A stretch of DNA of 64,000 nt, taken from assembly GCA_964631955.1 (NCBI GenBank), contig CAZWBA010000017.1:3523-67522 (forward strand), read 5' to 3'. The stretch comes from CAMLJR01 sp964631955 (GTDB lineage Bacteria > Pseudomonadota > Gammaproteobacteria > Pseudomonadales > CAMLJR01). Shown piece after piece: positions 9,566 to 19,510 of the stretch. The notes beneath the pieces were generated by a model. The model searched no databases and was not told the DNA's origin. It was given only the letters and a program-made list of their open reading frames with translations. The position numbers were made by a program, and so were the translations under genes. Positions within the stretch are counted from its first letter, which is position 1, and each line of letters opens with the position of its first letter.

Positions 9566-9590
9566 AGAGAAAACTGGTTGAGATTGTTTC

Positions 9591-10781
9591 ATGCGCATCA
9601 GCGATGGTTTGATCTGGGTTTCGCGTTCCGTACTCTCACAGCGCCAGCGCAGCTTATTGACAGCGTTAGGCATTGCGATAGGCATCGCGGCGGTCGCGCT
9701 GCTCACCTCGGTCGGCGAGGGACTGCGCGTTTATCTGCTCGATACCTTTTCAGCATTCGGGACGCGCATCATTACCGTATCCGCTGGAAAAACATCGACG
9801 CAGGGTATGGTCGGCATGATAAAAACCGTGCGGCCATTGACGATGAACGATGCCGAGGCGCTGCGCAAATTGCCGCATGTGGTTTCCGCTGTTGCCTATG
9901 TGCAGGGTACGGTACGCGTCGATAGCGGCAATCGCCAGCGCAACACGCAGGTATTCGGCATCGATCCCGATGTACCGAAAACCTGGAATATGCATGTATC
10001 GCTCGGTCGCTTTTTACCGGCCGATGGCGCATCGCGGCCCTATGTCGTGCTGGGGCACAAGGTGCGCAAGGAATTATTCGGCGATGCGAACCCGCTCGGC
10101 GAATCGGTGCGTGTCGGCGATTATCGGTTCCGTGTGATCGGCGTGATGGAATCGAAAGGGCAGATGCTCGGCTTCGATCTCGACGATGTGGTCTATATTC
10201 CCACCGAACGCGGATTGCAGTTACTGAATCGCGAAGGTGTCGGCGGCATCGATATCGCATTCGATCCGCAGACCACGAGCAGGGAAATGTCGAAGCGAAT
10301 CACCCGACTGCTCACCACATTGCACGGTGGCGAAGATTTCACGCTGTTCACGCAGGAGGATATGCTCGCCAGCCTCAACCGCATTCTGCATTTCATTACA
10401 CTCGCGATTGCAGGGCTCGGCAGTATTTCACTGATCGTCGGCGGTGTCGGTGTCGCGACCATCATGACGACGGCATTGCGCGAACGTATGGGCGAAATCG
10501 GTTTATTGCGCGCACTCGGCGCCACGCGCGAACAGACACTCGCATTATTTCTCGGTGAAGCGGTGGTGCTCGCAGGTATAGGAGGCATTGCTGGCATTTC
10601 GCTGATCGTAGTGCTGGTAGGCACCGTTAAATTATTTGCACCCGGCTTGCCGCTGGCGTTGCAACCTTTCTATTTATTTCTCGCATTTTTATTGTCGACG
10701 GCAGTGGGATTGATTGCAGGAATTTTTCCGGCATGGCGTGCGTCGCTGCTCGATCCGATCGAGGCGTTGCGGCAGGAGTGA
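9591..10781 (+). CDS. MacB/FtsX-type ABC transporter permease, second subunit
   Basis: Permease of 396 aa with the same architecture as the preceding gene: N-terminal helix (SLLTALGIAIGIAAVALLTSV), periplasmic domain with VLGHKVRKELFG and GESVRVGDYRFRVIGVM, and three C-terminal helices with RERMGEIGLLRALGA near residue 300. The two permeases are clearly homologous but diverged, consistent with a heterodimer. The operon ends 13 nt before a strong terminator. Start ATG 9591 directly precedes the cytoplasmic lead of the first helix. Confidence 0.9.
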   Translation: MRISDGLIWVSRSVLSQRQRSLLTALGIAIGIAAVALLTSVGEGLRVYLLDTFSAFGTRIITVSAGKTSTQGMVGMIKTVRPLTMNDAEALRKLPHVVSAVAYVQGTVRVDSGNRQRNTQVFGIDPDVPKTWNMHVSLGRFLPADGASRPYVVLGHKVRKELFGDANPLGESVRVGDYRFRVIGVMESKGQMLGFDLDDVVYIPTERGLQLLNREGVGGIDIAFDPQTTSREMSKRITRLLTTLHGGEDFTLFTQEDMLASLNRILHFITLAIAGLGSISLIVGGVGVATIMTTALRERMGEIGLLRALGATREQTLALFLGEAVVLAGIGGIAGISLIVVLVGTVKLFAPGLPLALQPFYLFLAFLLSTAVGLIAGIFPAWRASLLDPIEALRQE

Positions 10782-10794
10782 TTGTTGAGCGGAT

Positions 10795-10825
10795 AAAAAA
10801 GGCGGATCACTGATCCGCCTTTTTT
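10795..10825. terminator. Bidirectional intrinsic terminator
   Basis: A 15-bp perfect stem, AAAAAAGGCGGATCA paired with TGATCCGCCTTTTTT around a single C, between the convergent permease and RND genes. A/T runs on both sides let it work in both directions. Confidence 0.92.
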
Positions 10826-10840
10826 ATTTGCATACCATTT

Positions 10841-13800
10841 TTAATGCCGCGGCAGCGGTTCGATTTTCTCCGCATCGTGCCGCGCTTTTTGTTTCACGTG
10901 ATCGGCAGCGAGGAATATATACATCGCCGGTACGATGAATAGGGTAAACAGCGTGCCGATCGAAATGCCGGTGGCGATCACGATGCCCAGGTTGTAGCGG
11001 CTGGCAGCGCCGGCGCCCGATGAAAATACGAGAGGCAGGGCGCCGAGCACCATCGCCGCCGTTGTCATCAGGATCGGGCGCAGACGGGTGCCGGACGCAA
11101 TCTCGATCGCTTCGCGTTTGCTTTTGCCGCGGCGTTGTTCCTCGTTCGCGTATTCGACGATCAGAATGCCGTGTTTCGCGATCAGACCGACCAGCGTAAT
11201 CAAGCCGACTTGTGTGTAGATGTTGAGTGTTGCGGCGCCGAGGAAAATAAATATCATCGCGCCGAAAATTGCCATCGGTACCGAAATCATCACGATCAGC
11301 GGATCGCGGAAGCTTTCGAATTGCGCGGCGAGCACCAGGAAAATGACGAGAATTGCGAACGATAGCGTCGTGACGAAATTGTTCGATTCCTGCATCGTCT
11401 GCCGCGATTGTCCGCCGTAATCGATCTGATAGCCCTGCGGTAAAACTTCAGCTGCGAGTTCGCGCATGCGCTCCAGAGCATCGCCCAGCGGCAGACTCGT
11501 CACGCCGCCGATTGTCGCCGAGTTCAATTGCTGGAAGTGCGTCATGGCCTGCGGCACCGTTTCGGTGTGGAACGAAATGATCGTCGAGGCGGGAATCGAA
11601 TCGCCGCTCTGCGTGCGAATGAAATAATTATTCAGCATTTCGGGATTGAGGCGGTCGATTTGGGCAACCTGCGGAATGACCTTATACGCACGGCCTTCCA
11701 TGCTGAAGTAATTGACGTAGCCGCCGCCGAGCATCGATGTCAGCGTACTGCCGATATCGCGCATGGTGATGCCGAGCGTCGCCGCCTTGTCGCGATCGAT
11801 GATGATGCGCGTTTGCGGTTTGTCATAGCGCAGTTCGTTGGCAACGTAATAAAAAATGCCGCTTTCCCGCGCTTTTTTCAGCAGGTTTTCGCTGACTTCG
11901 TAAAGATTGCGAAAGGGCTCCGTAGTTTTGATGACGAAGTTGAGCGGCAGGCCCGTGCTGCCTCCGGGCAGCGAAGGCGGATTGAATACCACGATCTGGG
12001 CGCCGGCGATCTGATCGAAATATTTTTGCAATTCTTTTGAAATTTCAGACGCCGTGAGATCGCGCTCTTCCCAGGGTTTCAATGTGATCGGCGCAAAACT
12101 GCGGTTGAGCACATTACCGAAACCATCGAACTGGACGAAGGCTTCGTTGATTTCCGGAAAATGTGCTGCGGCTTCGCGGACCTGCTTTCCATACGCGCTC
12201 ATCTGTTGCGAAGTCGCGTTCGCGGCGCCGGTGGTGATGGCGATGAATATGCCGGCGTCTTCGGCGGGTGCCAGTTCCTTTTGGGAAAATTGACCGAGCA
12301 CGAAAATCAGTGCGATCACAATCACGCCGAAGGTGACTGCGACGGGCCAGCTGTCGAGCACGATGTTCAGCATTTTCTGATAGACGTTGCGGGCGACTTC
12401 CAGGTTGTGATCGATCTGTCGGGCGAGCCGTCCTTCCTGTTCCGAGCCCTTGAACAAACGCGCGCACATGACCGGCGAAAGCGTCAGCGCGATGACTGCC
12501 GATACCGCGACAGCGCCCGCCAGTGTGAAGGCGAATTCGGTAAATAATTTTCCGGTGATGCCGCCCTGAAACCCGACCGGCACATACACGGCAATGAGTA
12601 CCACGGAGATGGCGATGATCGGCCCCGTCAATTCGCGCGCACCGGTCAGCGCAGCCTGCAGCGGCGACATGCCTTCCTTGATATGCCGATCGATATTTTC
12701 GACGATGATGATGGCGTCGTCGACGACGAGACCGATCGCGAGCACGAGTGCAAGCAGGGTCAGTAAATTAATCGAATAACCGAGCACGAGCATGATGGCA
12801 AATGCGCCGATCAGCGACAGCGGCATGGCCAGCGCGGGAATGATGACCGAGCGCAAACTGCCGGTGAACAAATAGATCACGAGGGTGACGATGACGAGCG
12901 CCTCGATCAGGGTTTTTATCACTTCATTGACGGCGCTGCTGACAAAAACCGACGAGTCGAAATTGATATCCGCTTTGATTCCCGCCGGCAATTCCTGAAT
13001 GATGCTCGGCCACAATTCGCGCACGCGCCGCGTCACATCGAGCAGGTTCGCTTCGGGCGCAGCCTCGATGAGCACGGCGGCGGAGGGCGCGCCCTTGAAA
13101 ATGGCAGTGACATCGTAACTTTCGGCGCCGAAGCTCACCGTCGCAACGTCGCTGAGGCGCACGAGCTGATCGCCTTTGTGTTTGATCACGAGCTGGCGAA
13201 ATTCCTCCAGCGAATGTAAATCGGTGCCGGCGGTCAGGTTGATCGTAATCATCTGACCTTTGGTGGCACCGACAGCAGAAATGTAATTGTTGCTGCTGAT
13301 CGCCGCAGAAACGTCGGATGCCGTCATATTGACGGCGGCGAGTTTGACCGGGTCCAGCCACGCACGCAGCGCAAGCATGCGGGCACCGCTCAGATGCGCG
13401 CCCTGCACGCCGGGTACCGATTGCAGTTTCGGCAGTACCGCGCGCGTCAGATAATCGCTCAGCTGAATCGATTCGATCTGATCGCTCGAAAATACCAGAT
13501 ACATTGCCGCCGCGGCGCTGGCTTCGTTGACGATGGCGAGACGCGGCTGTTGTGCTTCGGGCGGCAATTGATTGATGACCGCGTTCACTTTCGAACTGAT
13601 TTCCGTCAGCGCGCGATTGGCATCGTAATTCAGTCGCAGATGCACGGTGATTTCGCTGGCGCCGGTGGTGCTGTTCGACGAGATGTAGTCGATACCCTGC
13701 GCCTGCGCGAGCGATGCTTCGAGCGGCGTGGTGATAAAGCCGGCGATCACTTCGGGGTTGGCGCCATAGTACGCCGTGCTGACGCTGATCGATGCGGCCT

Positions 13801-13921
13801 GCATGTGCGGCCACTGCAAAATCGGCAGTGCAAACAGCGAGCGCAGACCGAGCACGAGAATGACGAGGCTGACGACACTCGCAAGCACCGGACGGCGAAT
13901 AAAAATATCGGTGATATTCAT
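10841..13921 (-). CDS. RND efflux pump inner-membrane permease (HAE-1 type)
   Basis: Proton-driven resistance–nodulation–division permease of 1026 aa, the normal size for AcrB/MexB-type pumps. The N-terminus NITDIFIRRPVLASV is the typical start before helix 1; the helix-4 proton-relay pair is present in GLVVDDAIIIVEN near residue 403, and a second set of helices follows two large periplasmic loops. The C-terminus is short and charged. It is the last gene of an operon with an adaptor (46 nt upstream) and an outer-membrane factor. By memory it is nearer the MexK/MuxB-like branch than AcrB, but the drug range cannot be predicted. Confidence 0.94.
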   Translation of the reverse strand: MNITDIFIRRPVLASVVSLVILVLGLRSLFALPILQWPHMQAASISVSTAYYGANPEVIAGFITTPLEASLAQAQGIDYISSNSTTGASEITVHLRLNYDANRALTEISSKVNAVINQLPPEAQQPRLAIVNEASAAAAMYLVFSSDQIESIQLSDYLTRAVLPKLQSVPGVQGAHLSGARMLALRAWLDPVKLAAVNMTASDVSAAISSNNYISAVGATKGQMITINLTAGTDLHSLEEFRQLVIKHKGDQLVRLSDVATVSFGAESYDVTAIFKGAPSAAVLIEAAPEANLLDVTRRVRELWPSIIQELPAGIKADINFDSSVFVSSAVNEVIKTLIEALVIVTLVIYLFTGSLRSVIIPALAMPLSLIGAFAIMLVLGYSINLLTLLALVLAIGLVVDDAIIIVENIDRHIKEGMSPLQAALTGARELTGPIIAISVVLIAVYVPVGFQGGITGKLFTEFAFTLAGAVAVSAVIALTLSPVMCARLFKGSEQEGRLARQIDHNLEVARNVYQKMLNIVLDSWPVAVTFGVIVIALIFVLGQFSQKELAPAEDAGIFIAITTGAANATSQQMSAYGKQVREAAAHFPEINEAFVQFDGFGNVLNRSFAPITLKPWEERDLTASEISKELQKYFDQIAGAQIVVFNPPSLPGGSTGLPLNFVIKTTEPFRNLYEVSENLLKKARESGIFYYVANELRYDKPQTRIIIDRDKAATLGITMRDIGSTLTSMLGGGYVNYFSMEGRAYKVIPQVAQIDRLNPEMLNNYFIRTQSGDSIPASTIISFHTETVPQAMTHFQQLNSATIGGVTSLPLGDALERMRELAAEVLPQGYQIDYGGQSRQTMQESNNFVTTLSFAILVIFLVLAAQFESFRDPLIVMISVPMAIFGAMIFIFLGAATLNIYTQVGLITLVGLIAKHGILIVEYANEEQRRGKSKREAIEIASGTRLRPILMTTAAMVLGALPLVFSSGAGAASRYNLGIVIATGISIGTLFTLFIVPAMYIFLAADHVKQKARHDAEKIEPLPRH

Positions 13922-13966
13922 TGTGTATCTCTGAGTTCGAAACCGTTTTGCCTGATGTGCGTGCGC

Positions 13967-15118
13967 TTAATGTTCTTTCGGTTGCGGCACCGGATCCATC
14001 GATGGCGTTACGGAGTTATTCACCACTACCGGCGAGTTGTGCTTGATCTTGAGCTGCCCGCTGGTGACGACTTCATCGCCTGCGGCAATGCCTTTGGTCA
14101 CCGCAATCTGATCGCCGCGCGTCGGCCCCGTCGTTATGAATACCTGTTTCGCAATAAGTCCATCGGCTTTCGTTTCGCCGTCGGATTTTGCTTTGTCGTC
14201 TTTCGCCGTATCGTCTTTTGCAACCACATACGCCGTGGTGCCGTAGGGGTTGAACGACAGCGCAGTCACCGGCAGCGTGATATACGAAACCGGCTTGCCG
14301 AGATCGACATCCAGATTCACGAACATGCCCGGCAGCAATTTGCGTTTTGGATTCTGCAGCGTGGCGCGCACCTGCACATTGCGCGTATCGACATCGACTT
14401 TGGGATCGATGGCGCTGATGACGCCGTTAAAATCGAGATCGGGATACGTATCCGATTTTGCGCTGACGCGCTGGCCGACGCGAAGCTTCGCCAGATTTTG
14501 TTGCGGCAGCGAGAAATCCACATAGATGGGATCGAGCGTCTGCAGTGTGACGATTTTTGCGCCCGCCGCGACGTACTGGCCCGGATCGACATTGCGAATG
14601 CCGAGGTGGCCGTTGAACGGCGCGCGAATATGTTTTTTGTCGACGATGGCTTGCTGCTCTGCGACCTGTCCATCGGCATTTTTCAAACCGGCTTCGGCAC
14701 TATCGAGTTCGGCCTTGCTGATCGCCTTTGCGTCGAATTGCGCGCGGGCGCGTTCGGCATTGAGCTTCGCCAGTTGTGCGGTGGCGCGCAGCGATTCGAG
14801 TTTGCCGATATCGTCGCCGGCGCGCAGTTCAGCGAGCAGGGTGCCTTTTTTGACATCGGCGCCGGATTCGAAATGAATCGCTTCGATCACGCCGGCAACG
14901 TCGGTCGCAAGATCGGCACCGCGGGTCGCATGCAAACTGCCGATCGCAGAAATCTGCTCGTGCCATTCATGGGTTTCCGCACGAATCGTACTGACGGTCT
15001 GTTTCGGCGCGCCCGCCTTGAACGCCGCCATCTTTTTCGAAATGTCATAAATTTTGATACCACCGATCACGACCACGAGCGCGACGACGGCCCCCACCAT
15101 AATTAACCAGCGTTTCAT
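13967..15118 (-). CDS. RND efflux periplasmic adaptor
   Basis: Membrane-fusion protein of 383 aa with an N-terminal anchor (WLIMVGAVVALVVVIGGIKI, residues 4–23) instead of a lipobox, then lipoyl (GADVKKGTLLAELRAGDD), a short coiled-coil hairpin (about 100–150), the second lipoyl half (IRAPFNGHLGIRNVDPGQYV) and beta-barrel domains. A Lys/Asp-rich insertion (KDDTAKDDKAKSDGETKAD, about residue 300) sits in the membrane-proximal domain. It lies 15 nt after the outer-membrane factor gene and 46 nt before the permease gene. The order outer-membrane factor–adaptor–permease is less common than adaptor–permease–channel. Confidence 0.92.
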   Translation of the reverse strand: MKRWLIMVGAVVALVVVIGGIKIYDISKKMAAFKAGAPKQTVSTIRAETHEWHEQISAIGSLHATRGADLATDVAGVIEAIHFESGADVKKGTLLAELRAGDDIGKLESLRATAQLAKLNAERARAQFDAKAISKAELDSAEAGLKNADGQVAEQQAIVDKKHIRAPFNGHLGIRNVDPGQYVAAGAKIVTLQTLDPIYVDFSLPQQNLAKLRVGQRVSAKSDTYPDLDFNGVISAIDPKVDVDTRNVQVRATLQNPKRKLLPGMFVNLDVDLGKPVSYITLPVTALSFNPYGTTAYVVAKDDTAKDDKAKSDGETKADGLIAKQVFITTGPTRGDQIAVTKGIAAGDEVVTSGQLKIKHNSPVVVNNSVTPSMDPVPQPKEH

Positions 15119-15133
15119 GCCCGAAATGCTCCC

Positions 15134-16750
15134 TTATTGCTCGTTGGTTTGCGCTGCGGGACTCGACTCGGGTGTCGACGCAGTTGCAGTGTTGGAGGAA
15201 TTGGCCTGGGTGGCCGCTGCGCTCGATGCTTCGGCAGTCGCCGCAAGCGCTGCTTCATCCCAGTTGCCGCCCAATGCCTGAAACAGCGCGGCGGTGTCCT
15301 GATAGCGGCTGGCGAGTGCCTGCGAATAACTCACCCGGGTTTGCTGATATTGACGCTGTGTCGCGAGCAGATTGATATAACTCACGCTGCCCAGCGCATA
15401 TTGGCGCTCGACCAGACTCAGGTTTTCTTTCGATGACGACATCGCGGTGTATTGCGCCTGCAATGCCTGCGCATCGCTTTGCAGTGCGGTGAGCGCATCG
15501 GCGACATTCTGATACGCGGTGAGCACCGCGAGACGGTAATCCGCCGCCGCCTGATCGTAGGCCGCGATGGCTGCGCGGCGTTTAGCGCTCAGGGCACCGC
15601 CATGAAACAGCGGCTGGGTGACACCGGCGCCGATACTCCAGATCGTATCCCTGAATAATTGCGCACTTTCGGTGGCCTGAGTGCCGATGCTGCCGCTGAT
15701 CGAAACCTGCGGCAATAAATTCGCCGTGGCGACGCCGATCAGCGCAGACGCCTGATGCAGACGCGCTTCGGCAGCGCGCACGTCGGGGCGCTGGCGGACC
15801 AGTTGCGCGGGGACGCTGAGCGGAATTTCCTGCGGCAATTTCAATTCTGCGAGATCGAAATCGCCGCCGGTGAATTCGCTGGGCAATTTGCCGAGATAAA
15901 CCGCCAGCTGGTTTTGCACCGCGGCGTACTGCTTCTCTAACATCGGAAGTGTGGCGCGAACGGAGGCGAGATTCGATTGCGCCGCGAGCACATCGGCATA
16001 GGCGATGGCACCGAGCTGATGGCGCTTCTCCGCAATCTCCAGTTGTTTCTCCTGCGCAGCGACAATGTCGTTGGTGGCGTTGAGTTGATCGCGCAGTGAG
16101 GCCGCGCTCACGCTGCCCGTCACGACATTCGCCGCCAGCGTGAGATAGGTTGCCTGCAATTCGTAGCGCTGCGCTTCGGCGACCGCCGCCTGTGCCTCCA
16201 CGCTGCGGCGCACGCCGCCGAAAATGTCGAGCGTATAGGCGACCGAAACCGATGCGTTGTACAGGTTGTAGATGCTGGTGCCGCTATCCGTTGGCGTTCC
16301 GAGCAGCGAGATATTGCTGCGCTGCCGCACGGCAGAACCATTGGCATCGACACTCGGGAAAAAGGCACCGCGCTGTGCGTTCAGATTTTCTTCGGCCTGT
16401 TTTAGCGCGGCGCGTGCGGAAGCGGTGCTCGGGCTATTCGAAAACGCCTGCGCGATCAGTGCGTCGAGCTTGTCCGAGCCGAACAGCGTCCACCACTGGA
16501 TCGGCAACTCCCTGCCGATCGCGAAGGTTTGGGCCTCGCCGCCTGCTACGGGGGTGGCGCTGGTCTGAGCGGGCAGCGGCTGTGCTGTGTAGCTCTCCGT
16601 CTGCGGGCTGTCGGGCGACTTGAAGTCCGGCCCGACCGCGCAACCGGCGAGACCGGTCGATAGCGCCATCGCAAAGAGCAGTGTCAGGGAACGATCGGGC
16701 GATACAACCGCGGACAGGCACTTGCGGACGCCGAGAGTCGATAATTTCAT
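15134..16750 (-). CDS. Outer-membrane efflux lipoprotein (OprM/NodT family)
   Basis: TolC-like outer-membrane channel subunit of about 538 aa. A lipoprotein signal ends in LAGC (residues about 35–38), followed by AVGPDFKSP, the characteristic OprM/NodT start. Two OEP repeats follow, with the usual RPDVRAAEARLHQA motif in the middle. The C-terminus is extended by a low-complexity Ala/Ser/Thr tail (about 45 residues). Start chosen at ATG 16750, which has TAGGAG six nt upstream; the ATG eight codons earlier has none. First gene of the RND operon. Confidence 0.92.
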   Translation of the reverse strand: MKLSTLGVRKCLSAVVSPDRSLTLLFAMALSTGLAGCAVGPDFKSPDSPQTESYTAQPLPAQTSATPVAGGEAQTFAIGRELPIQWWTLFGSDKLDALIAQAFSNSPSTASARAALKQAEENLNAQRGAFFPSVDANGSAVRQRSNISLLGTPTDSGTSIYNLYNASVSVAYTLDIFGGVRRSVEAQAAVAEAQRYELQATYLTLAANVVTGSVSAASLRDQLNATNDIVAAQEKQLEIAEKRHQLGAIAYADVLAAQSNLASVRATLPMLEKQYAAVQNQLAVYLGKLPSEFTGGDFDLAELKLPQEIPLSVPAQLVRQRPDVRAAEARLHQASALIGVATANLLPQVSISGSIGTQATESAQLFRDTIWSIGAGVTQPLFHGGALSAKRRAAIAAYDQAAADYRLAVLTAYQNVADALTALQSDAQALQAQYTAMSSSKENLSLVERQYALGSVSYINLLATQRQYQQTRVSYSQALASRYQDTAALFQALGGNWDEAALAATAEASSAAATQANSSNTATASTPESSPAAQTNEQ

Positions 16751-17176
16751 TGCAACTCCTAAGAGGTTATACACGTCTCCGAATTTACCGGCGGTGCCGT
16801 TGACCCGGATTCGCGAACAATATCGGTCGAGGGAAATTGCAAAATAACGGGAGCCTTAGAGGGTTCCTGGGCTGCATTCATCCGGATATTGGTTGCAGAT
16901 CGATTCGGTAACGGGCTGAGCGAGACAATCAGTCAAACAGTTACGCGATGCGAATTGAACGAGTACGACAAGCGGTGGGTGGGCCGCAGTATATGGATCG
17001 CTGCCACTGCGTACAAGAATTGGGACAGCGCGCCATGCCTCAGGCAGTGTATACGCAAACCCCGCCACGGACGGATTCTTGCAAATATTTAACGTCATCG
17101 GGCGGCATCGATTCGGTTGAGGCGAGGCGGGTGTCCGCATGATCCAGCCGCGAGTTATGCGGATGCAAAGCCGGTA
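16751..17176. other. Non-coding stretch upstream of the RND operon
   Basis: About 430 nt between the outer-membrane factor start and the next candidate gene. It must carry the RND operon promoter. Open frames here (for example 16856–17140 minus) have no ribosome site and no recognisable protein character. No regulator gene adjoins the pump, which is unusual for RND operons. Confidence 0.5.
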
Positions 17177-17392
17177 TCAGCGCTTCTTGGCCGATGTGGG
17201 AGGCAATGGCTCGGACTCAAGCGTTGGCGGGAATAACTCTTCGGCGTAGTTGGTTTGCAGCCACCATGGCTGCGGGTGGTACTGACGCAGGATATTCCGC
17301 CGCTCGCGCTTGCGCCGGCAGCTCGCGGTGGCCATGCCACCCGGAATTTTAAGGGCGCGGCGATCGCCACGCCCGCGTCGGTCTTCAAACAT
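17177..17392 (-). CDS. Possible small basic protein, unknown
   Basis: A 71-codon frame on the minus strand with Arg-rich first half (RRKRERRNILRQYHPQPWW, from about residue 26) and a more ordinary second half (NYAEELFPPTLESEPLPPT). I do not recognise it. The start has only a weak ribosome site (GGAAC); an internal ATG at 17335 follows GGGTGGC and may be better. A competing frame (17155–17388) overlaps it. It could be a real small gene, the eroded end of a larger one, or chance. Confidence 0.3.
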   Translation of the reverse strand: MFEDRRGRGDRRALKIPGGMATASCRRKRERRNILRQYHPQPWWLQTNYAEELFPPTLESEPLPPTSAKKR

Positions 17393-17587
17393 TGATCACA
17401 CTGTTCCGTAGAAATTGAACGGCATCCTGGAAGTGATGGGTGTCAATTTTACCGACACTTTTGAGCCGCAACAATCAGAAAAATGGCTGGCGGGCGAACC
17501 AAATCACGTTTTACCGGTGAGGCGGCTGTTAACGCGGCGAATGACAGGCAGGTAGGTGTGGGCGGGATAATTGAAGAACAGACAGAT

Positions 17588-17608
17588 ACGGCGGTTCAGG
17601 ACCGCCGT
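17588..17608 (-). terminator. Probable terminator after slyD
   Basis: Perfect 8-bp stem ACGGCGGT / ACCGCCGT with a 5-nt loop, 20 nt beyond the slyD stop. The T-run in the minus direction is weak and interrupted, so termination is likely but not certain. Confidence 0.5.
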
Positions 17609-17627
17609 TCTGATGGTGTTGAGCTGA

Positions 17628-18110
17628 TCAGTGGTGATGATGACCCGGCGTATGCACGTGGCCGTGCGCGATTTCTTCTTCGGTGGCGGCGCGGATATCG
17701 GCGATGCTGACATCGAAGTTAAGCACCACACCGGCGAGCGGATGATTGCCATCGACCGTAGCTGTCGCATCGGTAAGCTCGGTGATGACAACGGAGATAT
17801 GGCCGTTGTCGGATTCCGCGCTGAAGCGCATGCCGATTTCGAGTTTATCCGCGTCCGGAAATGCGTTGCGCGGCACCTGCTGGATCAGCTCGGCTTGTTT
17901 GATTCCGTAGCCGTCCTCGGGCTGCACCTTGACTTTCAGGGAGTCGCCCACCTTCCTGCCGACGAGTTCCTGTTCGAGTCCGGGAATAATGTTTTGTGCA
18001 CCGTGCAGGTAAACCAGTGGTTCGCCTTCCGCCGATGCGTCGAGGATTTCGCCGGCATCGTTGCTCAGCTCGTAATTAATGCTTACTACGGAATTCGGAC
18101 CGATTTGCAT
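17628..18110 (-). CDS. slyD: FKBP-type peptidyl-prolyl isomerase, SlyD-like
   Basis: Cytoplasmic prolyl isomerase/chaperone and metallochaperone, 160 aa. The FKBP core (SINYELSNDAGEILDAS) is interrupted by the insert-in-flap chaperone domain (EDGYGIKQAELIQQVPRNAF through about residue 130) and resumes with NHPLAGVVLNFDVSI. The C-terminus ends HGHVHTPGHHHH, a short nickel/metal-binding tail compared with the long Cys/His tail of E. coli SlyD. ATG 18110 has AGGAG 7 nt upstream. Stands alone between cinA (upstream, same strand, 120 nt gap) and a non-coding stretch. Confidence 0.9.
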   Translation of the reverse strand: MQIGPNSVVSINYELSNDAGEILDASAEGEPLVYLHGAQNIIPGLEQELVGRKVGDSLKVKVQPEDGYGIKQAELIQQVPRNAFPDADKLEIGMRFSAESDNGHISVVITELTDATATVDGNHPLAGVVLNFDVSIADIRAATEEEIAHGHVHTPGHHHH

Positions 18111-18230
18111 GCTGGTTCTCCTGATTGGTGCGGCAGTCTAACCGGGATGAGAGCGGCTGTCAGCGCTGCGCAGGACTTAAGTCGCGGTTCCCGATGAAAA
18201 GGCAGCCCGACGATTCGCGTCACCCGAATA

Positions 18231-19496
18231 TCAATTGCGCTGTCCGAAGTAGCCGGGTTCGCTGGCGATGCCGAGCAGGTCGCGTCGAATTAAATCGAGC
18301 CCCACCCATGTCACGTATTTTTGAAAATCGACACGTTTGAAACGGACATGCAAACGTCGGGTTTTCAACCGATTCGCGTCGCCCCAGGCGATCCAGACGG
18401 TACCGACCGGCTTGTCCACGCTGCCGCCATCGGGGCCGGCGATGCCGGAAACCGCAATGGCGTAATCGGCTTGCGAATGTTTCAGCGCGCCGATCGCCAT
18501 TTCACGCACCACGCTCGCCGACACGGCACCTTCAGTACGCAATGTATTTTCATCGACCTGCAACAGCGCGTGCTTCATCGCATTGCTGTAAGTCACGAAG
18601 CCTGCATCGAAGACCGCGGAGGCGCCGGGTATTTGTGTCAGTGACGAGGCAATCAGTCCGCCCGTGCACGATTCCGCCACGGTGATTTTCCTGCCGCGCT
18701 CGCGCAAGAGATCGACCAGCAATTGCGGTAGCGTGATGCCGCCTTCGCCGAGTAGGCAATCGCCGATAATCGTTTCGATACGCGGCCAGATTCTTGTTGC
18801 CGAATCTCGCGCTGCGGCATTGGCGGTGCTCAATTTCAATTCGAGCTGCGGGAAACTCACCCGGAAACCGAGTTCGACATCGGCGGGCCAATCGGGAATG
18901 ACATCGTTAATTTTTTGCTGAAGTCCCGATTCGCCCACGCCGAATAACGTAAAACGCTGCACGCTGGCGCCGCTGTCGGAAAAATCGCGCTGCAATGCCG
19001 GCATGATTTCCTGTTCGAGCATCGCCTCGAGTTCGCGCGGCACGCCCGGTGTGCAAATGACGCGGCAATGACCGAGCCGCATCGAGAATCCCACCGCGCT
19101 GCCGACGGGGTTGGCGACAATGTCGCAGTTCGCCGGCAATAGCGCCTGCTTGCGATTGGCGGCGTTGATAGCGATGCCGATACGACCGCACCATTGTTCC
19201 AGATGCTGCAGGGCGATGGGGTTTTCAGCGAGTTCAACGCCGCATGCGGTGGCCAGCGCCTGTGCGGTGAGATCGTCGACCGTCGGACCCAGGCCGCCGT
19301 TGACGAGCAGCACGTCGCAATCGCGCGCGAGCAGATGCATGGCGTCGATCAAATCGGCGAGATCGTCGCCTACCGTCAGTTTTTTTCGAATTTTCCAGCC
19401 ATGCGCGGCCACGAAGCGCGCGATCATCGCCGAATTGGAATCGATGATGTCGCCCGTCATCAGCTCATTGCCGGTGAGCAAAAGATTTAACCGCAT
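18231..19496 (-). CDS. cinA: CinA-family protein / nicotinamide-nucleotide amidohydrolase
   Basis: Two-domain CinA, 421 aa. The N-terminal molybdopterin-binding-like domain (GNELMTGDIIDSN at the start, GGLGPTVDDLT near residue 65) and the C-terminal PncC amidase domain (VAESCTGGLIASSLTQIPGAS near 275, with GIAGPDGG near 370) are both complete. PncC converts NMN back to nicotinic acid mononucleotide in NAD salvage; the fused N-domain has been linked to ADP-ribose pyrophosphatase activity in some bacteria. It follows the MORN-repeat gene by 14 nt, so the two are co-transcribed. Confidence 0.92.
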   Translation of the reverse strand: MRLNLLLTGNELMTGDIIDSNSAMIARFVAAHGWKIRKKLTVGDDLADLIDAMHLLARDCDVLLVNGGLGPTVDDLTAQALATACGVELAENPIALQHLEQWCGRIGIAINAANRKQALLPANCDIVANPVGSAVGFSMRLGHCRVICTPGVPRELEAMLEQEIMPALQRDFSDSGASVQRFTLFGVGESGLQQKINDVIPDWPADVELGFRVSFPQLELKLSTANAAARDSATRIWPRIETIIGDCLLGEGGITLPQLLVDLLRERGRKITVAESCTGGLIASSLTQIPGASAVFDAGFVTYSNAMKHALLQVDENTLRTEGAVSASVVREMAIGALKHSQADYAIAVSGIAGPDGGSVDKPVGTVWIAWGDANRLKTRRLHVRFKRVDFQKYVTWVGLDLIRRDLLGIASEPGYFGQRN

Positions 19497-19510
19497 GATT
19501 TGTGCTCGCT

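Noticed and set aside
13394..15106. 570-codon plus-strand open frame opposite the RND permease and adaptor
   Set aside because: Antisense shadow of two well-supported genes; composition rich in Arg/His/Phe, no domain or ribosome site.
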